A DNA stretch of 64,000 nt from DATFFO01 sp963744905 (GTDB lineage Bacteria > Actinomycetota > Acidimicrobiia > Spongiisociales > ZC4RG35). The translations under genes and the position numbers were made by a program. Of the stretch, positions 16,171 to 24,444 are shown piece after piece. The notes under the pieces were generated by a model. It saw nothing but the letters and a program-made list of their open reading frames with translations, was not told the DNA's origin and searched no databases. The stretch is taken from NCBI GenBank assembly GCA_963744905.1, contig CAVUUV010000010.1:71684-135683 (forward strand), given 5' to 3'. Position 1 is the first letter of the stretch. Each line of letters starts with the position of its first letter.

Positions 16171-17608
16171 CCAGCCACGAGGTCTCGGCGCACAGGGCCT
16201 CGATCCCTTCGATGGAGGCGGGAACGTGGCTGCTCAGGTTTTCGTGGCCGTCCTCGGTGATGAGTAGGTCGTCTTCGATACGGATGCCCAGCCCCAGGAA
16301 CTCCTCGGGCACATTCCATTCGACCTGTTCTGCCTGCTCGAGGGTCTCGGTCTGGCGCTTGCGGGCCGCCTCTCCTTCCAGCACCCGCTCCAGGGTCCAC
16401 TGGTCCTGGTCGTACTCGAGCAGGGGAAACGACCTGGCGGGACGGGAAGCGTCGACGTAGAGACCGGGTTCGACCGTGAAGGCCATGCCCGGTTCCAGCT
16501 TGCGGCTCGAGCCACCCAGGCGGTAGGCGCCCCGGTCGTGAACGTCGAGTCCCAGCCAGTGGCTGGTGCCGTGGAAGAAGAACTGGCGGTAGTGATGCAT
16601 GGCCAATGAGTCCTCCACCCCCCGGGGCAGGAACCCCAGTTCGGAAAGGCCCTCGGTCAGGATCCTGGTGGCGGCGTGGTGGACCGCCCCGATCGTCGAC
16701 GCCGGACGGGCCGCCTCGAACCCGGCTTGCTGGGCGGCCAGCACCACCTCATACAGGGCGCGCTGGGGGGCGGTGAACTCTCCCGAGGCCGGGAAGGTGC
16801 GGGTGATGTCGGATGAGTAATGGTCGATCTCGGCCGCAGCGTCGATCAGCATCAGGTCCCCCTCCTCGATCCGTCGATCGTTCTCCACATAGTGGAGGAT
16901 GCAGTTGTTGGGGCCCGAGGCCACGATCGAGGGATAACCGTTGCGGGGCGATCCTCCCTCACGCCACACGTACTCCATGGCCGCCTGCACCTGATACTCG
17001 TACAGGTCGGGACGGGCGAACCGCATCGCTTCCCGGTGACCCTCGGCCGAGAGCAGACAGGCCGCCCGCAACGACTCGATCTCCGTTTCGGACTTGACCA
17101 GACGTAACTCCCCCAGCGCCACCGACACGTCCTTGACCGTGTCGGGGGCCGCCTGGCCGGAGCGGTCCCGATAGGCCCGGGCCCGGGCCAGCAGCCCGGT
17201 CATGCGCGAATCGTGGCCGGCGTCACCCATTCGATACCACAGCACCGACCGGCCCAGCATGAGGCGAGTCAACACCTCGTCCAGCTCGGAGATCTCATAG
17301 GCGGCGTCGGCCTCGTGCTGGGCGCGGGCCCCTTCCACTCCGGCCCGGTAACCGTTCCATGCCTCCATCTCGGGATCACGGGGACGTACGAACAGGGTGT
17401 AATCGCCGTCGGGATGCCCGGGGGCGATCACGCACACCGCGTCCGGTTCCTCGAACCCGGTCAGGTAGACGAAGTTGGAGTCCTGGCGGAAGCGGTGGTT
17501 GACGTCATCGTTGCGAATGGTCTCGGCGGCGGCGGGTATCACGGCAATACCCTCGGTGCCGACGATCTCGGCCAGGCGGGAACGGTGGGTTTGGAATCTG
17601 TCGACCAT
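16160..17608 (-). CDS. pepP: Xaa-Pro aminopeptidase (M24B)
   Basis: This 482-residue protein has the creatinase-like N-terminal domain (1-170) and the pita-bread catalytic domain. Metal-binding residues lie in LIDAAAEIDHYSSDITRTFP (two Asp), HGTSHWLGLDVHD (His), TVEPGLYVD (Glu) and GIRIEDDLLIT (Glu). It removes N-terminal residues preceding proline and needs two divalent metals. It starts 12 bases after the upstream EEP-family gene, so the two are probably cotranscribed. It lies within the segment bounded by the two MITE-like elements. Confidence 0.95.
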   Translation of the reverse strand: MVDRFQTHRSRLAEIVGTEGIAVIPAAAETIRNDDVNHRFRQDSNFVYLTGFEEPDAVCVIAPGHPDGDYTLFVRPRDPEMEAWNGYRAGVEGARAQHEADAAYEISELDEVLTRLMLGRSVLWYRMGDAGHDSRMTGLLARARAYRDRSGQAAPDTVKDVSVALGELRLVKSETEIESLRAACLLSAEGHREAMRFARPDLYEYQVQAAMEYVWREGGSPRNGYPSIVASGPNNCILHYVENDRRIEEGDLMLIDAAAEIDHYSSDITRTFPASGEFTAPQRALYEVVLAAQQAGFEAARPASTIGAVHHAATRILTEGLSELGFLPRGVEDSLAMHHYRQFFFHGTSHWLGLDVHDRGAYRLGGSSRKLEPGMAFTVEPGLYVDASRPARSFPLLEYDQDQWTLERVLEGEAARKRQTETLEQAEQVEWNVPEEFLGLGIRIEDDLLITEDGHENLSSHVPASIEGIEALCAETSWLVRG

Positions 17609-17620
17609 ATGCGCCTCAAG

Positions 17621-18529
17621 TTACCCGGGTACCCACAGGTCTACTACCAGAGGGAAGTGGTCCGATCCCAGGGCGGGCCCGAGACGGCGATCGGCAACGG
17701 CCAGGCCGTCGGAGTAGAGAAGGTGGTCGATGGGCACCCGGAGGGCGAAGAACCAGGTGGTGGGGAAGCTGGCCTCGATTCCGAAACCGGCCTGTGAGTT
17801 GTGGAGCCCGGTCGACGCAACCAGGCGACGGAATGGGTAGGACCAGGGAGTGGCATTGAAATCACCGGTGACGACGTGTGGCCCCTCCTGGCGCCCGGCC
17901 CATTCTGCCGCAAACGCCAGTTGAGCGTTACGGAGCGCGGCCCGCTCGGCATTGGTGGGCGAGAGGGCATGAACACCGAGGATGGCCACTTCGTCGTGGA
18001 TCACCTCGACCGCCCGGGCCCCGCCGGTCGTGAATCCGAAGCTGGTCACCTTGTCCCCGGGGCGCGTCAGGACCAACGTGCCGAAGATCAACTCCTGGCT
18101 GCGGGATTTGGTGATCTCATATCCCAGGTCGGCACTCTCGATCGCCACCTCCCAGGGCAGGGACGCCTCGTGCAGGAAGACGACGTCTGGGTTCTCCTGG
18201 CGGATGAAGGAGATGAGGGCGGCGAACTCCTCGTTGGAGTCGTACAGGTTGAACGACATGACCCGAATCGGCTCCTCGGGCGGGATCGTGACTCCGTGCC
18301 CGATGAAGAGGGGCACGATCACGACCAGGTTCACCACCGCCCCGAGGGCGGCCACCAGCGCCGTCTTCCGCCATGCGCGCACGATCAGCAGCGCCGCCAG
18401 GGCGATCAGGGCGACCGCATACTGGACCCTGAAGTTGGCCGCCACGTCGAGCACCCAGGACCATTTCCCGAAGAAGGCGGCCACGGTGACCACGGCCAGC
18501 GCTACCGCGGGTACGGCCACGACGATCAT
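17621..18529 (-). CDS. Membrane-anchored endonuclease/exonuclease/phosphatase family protein
   Basis: This 302-residue protein starts with three hydrophobic helices (MIVVAVPAVALAVVTVAAFF, VQYAVALIALAALLIV, ALVAALGAVVNLVVIVPLF). An EEP domain follows from about residue 85: RVMSFNLYDSNEE, VVFLHEAS, VVTGDFNATPWS, VPIDHLLYS and LGSDHFPLVVDL are the metal and catalytic motifs. By topology the catalytic domain is probably extracellular. The family cleaves nucleic acids, phosphoinositides or sphingolipids; the substrate is not predictable here. It is followed by pepP after 12 bases. Confidence 0.88.
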   Translation of the reverse strand: MIVVAVPAVALAVVTVAAFFGKWSWVLDVAANFRVQYAVALIALAALLIVRAWRKTALVAALGAVVNLVVIVPLFIGHGVTIPPEEPIRVMSFNLYDSNEEFAALISFIRQENPDVVFLHEASLPWEVAIESADLGYEITKSRSQELIFGTLVLTRPGDKVTSFGFTTGGARAVEVIHDEVAILGVHALSPTNAERAALRNAQLAFAAEWAGRQEGPHVVTGDFNATPWSYPFRRLVASTGLHNSQAGFGIEASFPTTWFFALRVPIDHLLYSDGLAVADRRLGPALGSDHFPLVVDLWVPG

Positions 18530-18579
18530 GAGGGGTCAGGGTAGGAGTGGTTGCCCGGGTGTGATTCGAGCCTCCAGTG

Positions 18580-18715
18580 GTGTGTCGCTCAATCAGGGGA
18601 ACGGTGTCTCCGAGTCATCGGCGTTCTCTGGCAAGGAGAGGGCGCAGTCGCAGCCGGGGCGCTGCGGCGAGCACTTCGACACAGCCAGGGGCGTCGGGGG
18701 CCGGAGAGACCGCGC
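18580..18715. repeat. Degraded copy of the 162-bp repeat plus a shared 19-mer
   Basis: From about 18612 this non-coding stretch resembles the 162-bp repeat at 13493-13816 in the same order (GGCAAGGA, CGCAGTC, GACACAGCC, GGCGTCGG) but with many changes. It begins with GTGTGTCGCTCAATCAGGG (18580-18598), which recurs exactly at 60907-60925 just upstream of another gene. It probably belongs to a dispersed intergenic repeat family. The similarity was judged by eye and its edges are approximate. Confidence 0.45.
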
Positions 18716-18736
18716 CATCATTTGGGCGACGCACCA

Positions 18737-18904
18737 CTAGGAGCCTGTTGGATAATGCCGTTGCTCGGATTGGCGGCCAGGCGCGCCAGCCGCAAGGCCG
18801 AGGTTTCGCCACTCCTTGTGCCGGAATGGCGGGGCCGAGAACGCAGTGGGTGGTGATGTATGGTCGTCAAGATGGGTGACATGCATTGTTCAACGGGCTC
18901 CTAG
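18737..18904. mobile_element. MITE-like element, copy 2 (inverted)
   Basis: This 168-bp element is the reverse complement of copy 1 (14400-14566) with only a handful of differences. It shows the same terminal repeats, CTAGGAGCCTGTTGGATAATGC at the left end and GCATTGTTCAACGGGCTCCTAG at the right. The right-hand CTAG supplies the TAG stop of the dehalogenase gene. Together the two copies bracket a 4.2-kb segment holding four genes (hemolysin III, DMT transporter, EEP protein, pepP) in inverted-repeat fashion. Confidence 0.88.
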
Positions 18905-19767
18905 GACATCCAGTCGGCGATGGCCCGGCCGATCTCGGGCCCGGAGTCCTCCTGGATGAAGTGGATCCCGGGAACGGTGATCTCGGTTTGGTTGGGCCAG
19001 GTGCGACAGAACTCGCGCTGGCGGCCGGTGAGTATCGAGCCCGGGTCGGCGTTGATGAACAGCTTGGGGATCTGGCTGGAGGCCAGCCATTCACCGTAGC
19101 CATGGACGATCTCGGCCACGGCGGCGGGCTCGCCGTCGATGGGGATCTCCCGCGGCCAGGTCAGGGTGGGGCGCCGGTCCTCGCCCTGGTTGCGGTAGGG
19201 CCGGCGATACTCGTCCATCACCTCCTCGGGCAGGGGCTGGAGCACCGAAGCCGGAAGTATCCGCTCGACGAAGACGTTCTTGTTGAGGATGATCTCCTCG
19301 CCTGCCTCCGAGCGCATCCCCTGGAAGATACGGCGCGAGGCTTCGGGCCAGTCGTCCCAGGTCACCGGCATCACCATCGTCTCCATGTAGACGATGCCCT
19401 TGACCGACTCGGGATGGCGGTGGGCCCAATCGAAGGCGAGGGCCCCGCCCCAGTCGTGGCCGACCAGGGTGACGTTCTGGTTCACCTCCAGCACCTCCAG
19501 CAGCGCATCGAGGTAGGTGCGGTGATCGATGAAGCGGTAGGAGCGGGGGCCGGTCCCCACCTTCTCGGAATCGCCCATTCCGATCAGGTCGGGGGCGATG
19601 CAGCGGCCCCTCTCGACCACCTCGGGGATCACGTTGCGCCACAGGAACGACGAGGTGGGGTTGCCATGCAAGAACACGATCGGGTCCCCCGAACCCTGTT
19701 CCACGTAGGCCATCTCGGCTCCGAGGACGCGGGCGCGCTTGTGGGGCAGGGGCTTCCGCTTGAACAT
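18901..19767 (-). CDS. dhaA: Haloalkane dehalogenase (HLD-II type)
   Basis: This 288-residue alpha/beta hydrolase carries the full haloalkane dehalogenase residue set. The oxyanion/halide Asn is in FLHGNPTSSFLWRN, nucleophile Asp and halide-binding Trp in GHDWGGALAFDWA, catalytic Glu in YMETMVMP and catalytic His in GIHFIQEDSG. It hydrolyses carbon-halogen bonds to an alcohol and halide; the natural substrate is unknown. Its TAG stop lies in the terminal repeat of the adjacent MITE-like element, so the last residues (IADWMS) may have been trimmed by insertion. It begins 24 bases past the inferred tetR stop. Confidence 0.92.
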   Translation of the reverse strand: MFKRKPLPHKRARVLGAEMAYVEQGSGDPIVFLHGNPTSSFLWRNVIPEVVERGRCIAPDLIGMGDSEKVGTGPRSYRFIDHRTYLDALLEVLEVNQNVTLVGHDWGGALAFDWAHRHPESVKGIVYMETMVMPVTWDDWPEASRRIFQGMRSEAGEEIILNKNVFVERILPASVLQPLPEEVMDEYRRPYRNQGEDRRPTLTWPREIPIDGEPAAVAEIVHGYGEWLASSQIPKLFINADPGSILTGRQREFCRTWPNQTEITVPGIHFIQEDSGPEIGRAIADWMS

Positions 19768-19791
19768 GGCGCCAGCATATCTTCGCTTCGC

Positions 19792-20434
19792 TCAGGCCAG
19801 TTCGAGGCCGTGGCGCTCGCACCGCCGCGATGCACATGTCTACCACGTACTGCTCGTACTTCTCTCGAGACCAGCCCCGTTCAACCACCAGCAGCAAGTA
19901 GGTCTCTTCGCTGTTGATCGCTTCGAGCTCGTCGATCAGTTGGTCGTAGGCTTCCCCGGCCAGCTCCCGCCCCAGAATCACCTCCGCCCCCCGTCGCATC
20001 TGACGGTGGCGCCATTCCACCATCGAGCCCACCCACTCCTCGAGGCGCGGATCGCTCAAGGCGGCCGACCGGATCATCCGGGCGATCAACGCCAGCCCTT
20101 GCTCCTTGCCCACCGCACTGAGGTGAACACTCCTCCGCAGGCGTTCCAACGGCTCCGCTATCTCCCGGAGCTGGTCCAGATGCGTCTCGTGGCCCTCGTC
20201 CTGGTCGGTCCCGCCCCAATAGACGTGGCCGGCCACCGCGGTCACGATCGAAATCTTGTCCCCAAACGCCGCATAGACCGTTCGTTCCGCCACGCCCGCT
20301 TCCTCTGCGATGGCCCGGATCGTGGTCTCCGAATAGCCACCGGTCACGAAGAGCCTGTGGGCGGCACCGATGATGGCCAGCCGGGTCTGGAGGGCCTGTT
20401 GTTCCCTCAGTGGTGATGAGTACTCCCTGGGCAT
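19792..20434 (-). CDS. TetR-family regulator, frame broken near 3' end
   Basis: The N-terminal helix-turn-helix is clear (LAIIGAAHRLFVTGGYSETTIRAIAEEAGVAERTVYAAFGDK, residues 17-60 in part). A helical ligand domain runs to VVDMCIAAV near residue 204. The open frame then continues to 19091 through the dehalogenase gene as unrelated sequence. Dropping one base near 19819 gives the tail ERHGLELA and a stop at 19792, the expected TetR length of about 213 residues. ATG 20434 has GGAGG four bases upstream. Divergent from a membrane protein gene, it probably controls the shared 81-base region. Confidence 0.85.
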
Positions 20435-20453
20435 GCGTCCTCCAAGATACCCG

Positions 20454-20482
20454 TTGCAGTATCACTGTAGTCGTTGTAGGGT
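20454..20482 (+). promoter_or_regulatory. Predicted promoter of the membrane protein gene, with possible operator
   Basis: TTGCAG (20454-20459) and TAGGGT (20477-20482) are separated by 17 bp, a good sigma-70-like pair about 33 bases before the GTG start. Short inverted matches (TGCAGT with ACTGCA, CGTTGT with ACAACG) surround it in the tetR divergent region and are candidate TetR operator arms. Confidence 0.45.
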
Positions 20483-20515
20483 AACTGCATCGTAAGCGAC
20501 AACGGAGGTATAGAG

Positions 20516-21238
20516 GTGCGATTCGATCTTCAGAGACTCGGAGGCCTATGCGCCATCCTCTACGCGGCCTTGGTGGTGGTAGCGCTCGGCATTCTCAGCG
20601 GGACCGGCTTCTCCAACGCCAAGACTGCCGATGAGTTCCTGCCGATACTGGCGGGGAACAAGGGCGCAGCCGCCCTCGCCTCTGCGCTATTCGTGATCAT
20701 GCCCCTCTTGTTGGCGGTTGCGGGCATGGCTTTCTTCAGGATGGTCCGGGGGGGTGACTCGATGGCCTGGGTAGCGCTTTTCGGCTTCGTCGGGGGTGGA
20801 TTGGTCATCGTCTACCGGGGCTTCACCTGGATGGCGATGACGCTGCAGCTGGCGCCGGCCTACGCCCATGCCGCTGCGGCCCAGAAAGCGGCATTGGCCG
20901 CAATGGCAGACACGCTCCGCGTCTTCTCCATGGGAGCAGACATGACGGGCGGTGTCCTGATCGGCGGAGTCGGCGTGCTGATCTACTCGGTGTTGATGCG
21001 GCGTCAGGGCCTGGGTCCTCGCTGGCTGACCTGGCTGGGGATGTTCGCCGCCTTCGTCGGTGGTTGGCTGACCCTACTGACCGGCGTGTCGCCGACCGCG
21101 GCGACCGTAAGCAGCGTCGGGAACCTGGGATTCTTCGTGTGGGTGGCTGCCGTGGGCATCATCGCCTGGCGGACCCCGCCTCCCGCATGGAAGACGGCGG
21201 ACTCACAGCTGGGCGCCAGCTCGAAGCGAGTCCGATAG
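20516..21238 (+). CDS. Multi-pass membrane protein (DUF4386-like), unknown
   Basis: This 240-residue protein has about six hydrophobic helices, beginning at residue 8 (LGGLCAILYAALVVVALGIL) and including ALASALFVIMPLLLAVAGMA, VALFGFVGGGLVIVYRGFTW and LTWLGMFAAFVGGWLTLLTG. The arrangement resembles DUF4386 proteins, but I am not certain. The GTG start is backed by GGAGG nine bases upstream. It is divergent from the TetR gene and is the most likely target of that regulator. Confidence 0.75.
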   Translation: MRFDLQRLGGLCAILYAALVVVALGILSGTGFSNAKTADEFLPILAGNKGAAALASALFVIMPLLLAVAGMAFFRMVRGGDSMAWVALFGFVGGGLVIVYRGFTWMAMTLQLAPAYAHAAAAQKAALAAMADTLRVFSMGADMTGGVLIGGVGVLIYSVLMRRQGLGPRWLTWLGMFAAFVGGWLTLLTGVSPTAATVSSVGNLGFFVWVAAVGIIAWRTPPPAWKTADSQLGASSKRVR

Positions 21239-21247
21239 GAGTCGGAG

Positions 21248-21832
21248 CTGACACCAGACGACAGGCATCGCCCGGCTCCGGGCACGGTTTTCGAGAATCC
21301 GTCCGAGCTCACCGAGGTTCTGACAACGCCTGAGGAAACCGGAGACCGATACCAGGTGCGCCTGACCATTGGCCCGAACGGCGGCCCGGGCATCAGAGGT
21401 CTAGGTCCCCATCTGCACCCAGGTCTCATCGAGATTCTGCACTGCGTGTCCGGCACGATGCGGGCACGAGTCGGACGCCGGGTCGCCACACTCCCGCCGG
21501 GTGAACGTCTGGAGGTGCCGGCCGGTGTGGTGCACGGGTTCAAGAACACAGGAAACACGCCTCTGACAGTCAAAGTCGACATCGTGTTCACCCCGCCGGG
21601 TCCTCGACCTGAGGCAGATTTGATGGCGATAGGTTGGGCAATGTCCGGGTTCGTCCAGGCGGGAGAAGTCAGTCGGTGGACCGGATACCCCCCACTCCTC
21701 CACCTGGCGGTGATCGAAGACGCCCACCCGCAGGCAATGCGACAGGCGGGGCTGGTCGGGCGGATCATGCCCTCCTTGGCTTACCTCGGCCGACTGCGCG
21801 GATACCTGCCCTCCGCTGTCGAGGGGGCCTAG
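21248..21832 (+). CDS. Cupin domain protein
   Basis: The cupin barrel is seen as HLHPGLIEILHCVSGTMRAR (motif 1, with HxH and Glu) and LPPGERLEVPAGVVHGFKNTG (motif 2). The metal-binding and fold residues are kept; a C-terminal helical extension follows. No substrate can be inferred. The first standard start is GTG 21356, but coding-like sequence (TPDDRHRPAPGTVFENPSEL) continues upstream in frame. AGGAG precedes a CTG at 21248, so I take CTG as the likely start; the preceding gene's TAG is just upstream. It is probably cotranscribed with the membrane protein gene. Confidence 0.7.
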   Translation: MTPDDRHRPAPGTVFENPSELTEVLTTPEETGDRYQVRLTIGPNGGPGIRGLGPHLHPGLIEILHCVSGTMRARVGRRVATLPPGERLEVPAGVVHGFKNTGNTPLTVKVDIVFTPPGPRPEADLMAIGWAMSGFVQAGEVSRWTGYPPLLHLAVIEDAHPQAMRQAGLVGRIMPSLAYLGRLRGYLPSAVEGA

Positions 21833-21848
21833 CGCCGTCCCCGAGACC

Positions 21849-23225
21849 TCAGAGTGGGGCGCCGGGAGAGAGGGGCGAGCACGAATTTGCTCTCGCAACG
21901 CGGCCACCTGGCGGCGGACCGAGTCCGGACCGCCGCCGCCCGGGGAACGGCGACGTTGGACCGAGGATCTCCGGGTCGACCAATTCCATGTCCTCGGGTC
22001 GAAAGGCCGGATGGGCCCCGGCGAGCTCCTCCCCGGTCGCCGAATCCAGCGATCGGCCGCCGGCGACCAGACGACCCACCAGCGTCCCCACAGCATGATG
22101 GGCCTGGCGGAAGGGGACACCACGGCCCACCAGAGCCTCGGCCAGGTCGAGGGCGGTGGTCCACGACCCGGGGGCGGGCGGATGGAAGTCGGCGTCGGCC
22201 AGCATCGCCCCCAGCGCCTCGATGGTCCCCGCCAGCGTGTCGTCGAGGTCGAACACGTGGCGCTTGTCCTCTTGTAGGTCCCGGTTGTAGGCCAGCGGAA
22301 GGCCCTTTTGGAGTGCCAGGAGCGACGTGAGGGAGCCGATGGCCCCGGCCGCCCGCCCCCGGGCCAGTTCGGCCAGGTCGGGGTTCTTCTTCTGTGGCAG
22401 CGCCGACGAGCCGGTGGTATGAGCATCCGAGAACGTCACCCACCCGAACTCGGCCGTCGACCACAGGATCAGCTCCTCGGCCAGCCGCGACAGACCCACC
22501 ATCGCCTGGGCGCAACAGAAGCCGTACTCGGCCACGAAGTCGCGGGCGCCCACTGCATCCAGGCTGTTGGCGAAATGGTTGTTCCAGCCCAGTTGGGTGG
22601 CAGTGAACCCGGGGTCGAGGGGCAACGACGAGCCCCCCGACGCCCCCGCCCCCAGGGGCGAGACGGCTATGCGACGACGGGCGTCGGCCAACCGGTCGGC
22701 GTCTCGTAGAAGCCACCAGGCGTAGGCGGCAAGATGATGGCCCAACGAAATCGCCTGGGCCTGCTGGAGGTGGGTGTAGGAAGGAACCACGTCGTCGGCG
22801 TGGCGCTCGGCCAGGTCCGCCAGCAAACCGACCAGGGCCAGAAGGTCGGCCTGGCGGTTGGTGGCCGCCTCGTCCAGGTAGAGACGCAGATCCAACGACA
22901 CCTGGTCGTTGCGGGAGCGGCCGGTGTGCAGCTTGCCCCCCAGCTCCCCCACCAGCTCGATCAGACGCCGCTCCACGGCGCTGTGCACGTCCTCGTCGCT
23001 GTCGAGAAACTGGAACTTCCCGTCGGACGCCTCATCGGCGATCTGGTTCAGGCCCCGGGTGAGCTGGCCCGCTTCGGCGGCGGGGATGATCCCGGTATGA
23101 GCCAGCATGGCGACGTGGGCCAGCGAGCCCCTGACGTCGACGGCCAGGAGACGGTGATCCTCGGTGGTGGCGCTGTAGCGCCACAGGACCGGGTCGGGGT
23201 CATGGTCGAAGCGGCCGCTCCACAT
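21849..23225 (-). CDS. argH: Argininosuccinate lyase, C-terminus probably frame-broken
   Basis: ArgH splits argininosuccinate into arginine and fumarate. The 458-residue frame has MWSGRFDHDPDP, DVHSAVERRLIELVG, GKLHTGRSRNDQVSLDLRLY, YTHLQQAQAISLGHHLAAY and the flexible-loop signature GSSALPQKKNPDLAE. After VDPEIL the frame turns into unrelated sequence ending at 21849. One base fewer near 21962 restores VQRRRSPGGGGPDSVRRQ, the conserved ArgH C-terminal motif, so a frame break is likely and the true end is unclear. It follows argG by 16 bases, last in the arginine cluster. Confidence 0.93.
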   Translation of the reverse strand: MWSGRFDHDPDPVLWRYSATTEDHRLLAVDVRGSLAHVAMLAHTGIIPAAEAGQLTRGLNQIADEASDGKFQFLDSDEDVHSAVERRLIELVGELGGKLHTGRSRNDQVSLDLRLYLDEAATNRQADLLALVGLLADLAERHADDVVPSYTHLQQAQAISLGHHLAAYAWWLLRDADRLADARRRIAVSPLGAGASGGSSLPLDPGFTATQLGWNNHFANSLDAVGARDFVAEYGFCCAQAMVGLSRLAEELILWSTAEFGWVTFSDAHTTGSSALPQKKNPDLAELARGRAAGAIGSLTSLLALQKGLPLAYNRDLQEDKRHVFDLDDTLAGTIEALGAMLADADFHPPAPGSWTTALDLAEALVGRGVPFRQAHHAVGTLVGRLVAGGRSLDSATGEELAGAHPAFRPEDMELVDPEILGPTSPFPGRRRSGLGPPPGGRVARANSCSPLSPGAPL

Positions 23226-23241
23226 GGTCACGGGCGGTCGC

Positions 23242-24444
23242 TCACTCCCCCTCCCCCAACAGCTCCTCACCCAGCTTGCGGAGGCGAAGGGCGTTGAGGC
23301 GGATGAAGCCGGCCGCGTCGGCCTGGTCGTACACGTCGTCTTCCTCGAAGGTGACAGTGGCGTGATCGTAGAGGTCGTAGTGCTCCGAGCGGCGACCCTC
23401 GATCCAGACTCCACCCTTGTACAGCTTGAGACGGGCCTGACCGTTGACCCGGCGCTGGATGTCGTCCATGAAGGCCTGCAGGGCGCGCCGCTCGGGTGAG
23501 AACCAGAAACCGTTGTAGACCATCTCGGCATAGCGAGGGACCAGCTCGTCGCGCAGATGGGTGACTTCCCGATCCAGGGTTATCGACTCCACTGCCCGAT
23601 GGGCGTGATAGAGCAGCGTCCCCCCCGGGGTCTCGTAGACCCCGCGGCTCTTCATCCCCACGAAGCGGTTCTCGACGATGTCGATACGGCCCACGCCGTG
23701 ACGGCCGGCGATCTCGTTGGCCCGGGTGAGAAGCGCGACCGGCTCCAGCTTCTCGCCGTTTATGGCTACCGGCGATCCCGCCTCGAAGCCGACCGTGACG
23801 ATCTCGGGCTCGTCGGGGGCTTCCTCGGGATCGGTCGTACGCCGGAACATGCCCCTGGGAGGTGCCTCCCAGGGATCCTCGAGCACCCCTCCCTCATAGG
23901 AGATGTGCATGAGGTTGGCGTCCATCGAGTAGGGCTTCTCGGGCGTGACGGGAACGGGAATGCCCCGGGACTCCGCATAGGCGACGCAATCGGCCCGGCC
24001 CTTCAGGTCCCACTCCCGCCAGGGGGCGATGACCCTGATGTCGGGATCGATTGCGTAGGCCGACAACTCGAAACGCACCTGGTCGTTGCCCTTGCCGGTG
24101 GCACCATGGGCAATGGCGTCCGCCCCGACCGCTTTGGCGGTGCGCATCAGCCCCCGGGTGATGATGGGGCGGGCCAGCGACGTGCCCAACAGGTAGTAGC
24201 CCTCATAGATGGCGGAGGCTCTCAGAGCGGGAAAGACGGCATCGGCGACGAATTCGGAGGTCAGGTCTTCGGCCACGAACTGGCCGGCGCCGGTGGCGAT
24301 GGCCTTCTCCCTGGCCTCCTCCACCTCGTCTCCCTGCCCCACGTCGGCGGTGTAGGCCACCACCTCGGCGTCGTAGGTCTCCCGCAGCCAGGCCAGGATC
24401 ACCGACGTGTCGAGACCCCCTGAATAGGCCAATACCACCTTCAT
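23242..24444 (-). CDS. argG: Argininosuccinate synthase
   Basis: ArgG condenses citrulline and aspartate using ATP. This 400-residue protein has the N-type ATP pyrophosphatase loop VVLAYSGGLDTSVILAWL, then HGATGKGNDQVRFEL and KPYSMDANLMHISYEGG, all standard. Length and order fit the family with no oddity. Its ATG overlaps the argR stop (ATGA), so regulator and enzyme are translationally coupled. ArgH follows by 16 bases. Confidence 0.97.
   Translation of the reverse strand: MKVVLAYSGGLDTSVILAWLRETYDAEVVAYTADVGQGDEVEEAREKAIATGAGQFVAEDLTSEFVADAVFPALRASAIYEGYYLLGTSLARPIITRGLMRTAKAVGADAIAHGATGKGNDQVRFELSAYAIDPDIRVIAPWREWDLKGRADCVAYAESRGIPVPVTPEKPYSMDANLMHISYEGGVLEDPWEAPPRGMFRRTTDPEEAPDEPEIVTVGFEAGSPVAINGEKLEPVALLTRANEIAGRHGVGRIDIVENRFVGMKSRGVYETPGGTLLYHAHRAVESITLDREVTHLRDELVPRYAEMVYNGFWFSPERRALQAFMDDIQRRVNGQARLKLYKGGVWIEGRRSEHYDLYDHATVTFEEDDVYDQADAAGFIRLNALRLRKLGEELLGEGE

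Noticed and set aside
19091..20434. 447-residue TetR 'fusion' frame
   Set aside because: The part beyond about residue 205 overlaps dhaA in another frame and is Arg/Pro-rich non-protein-like; a frame break near 19819 explains it.
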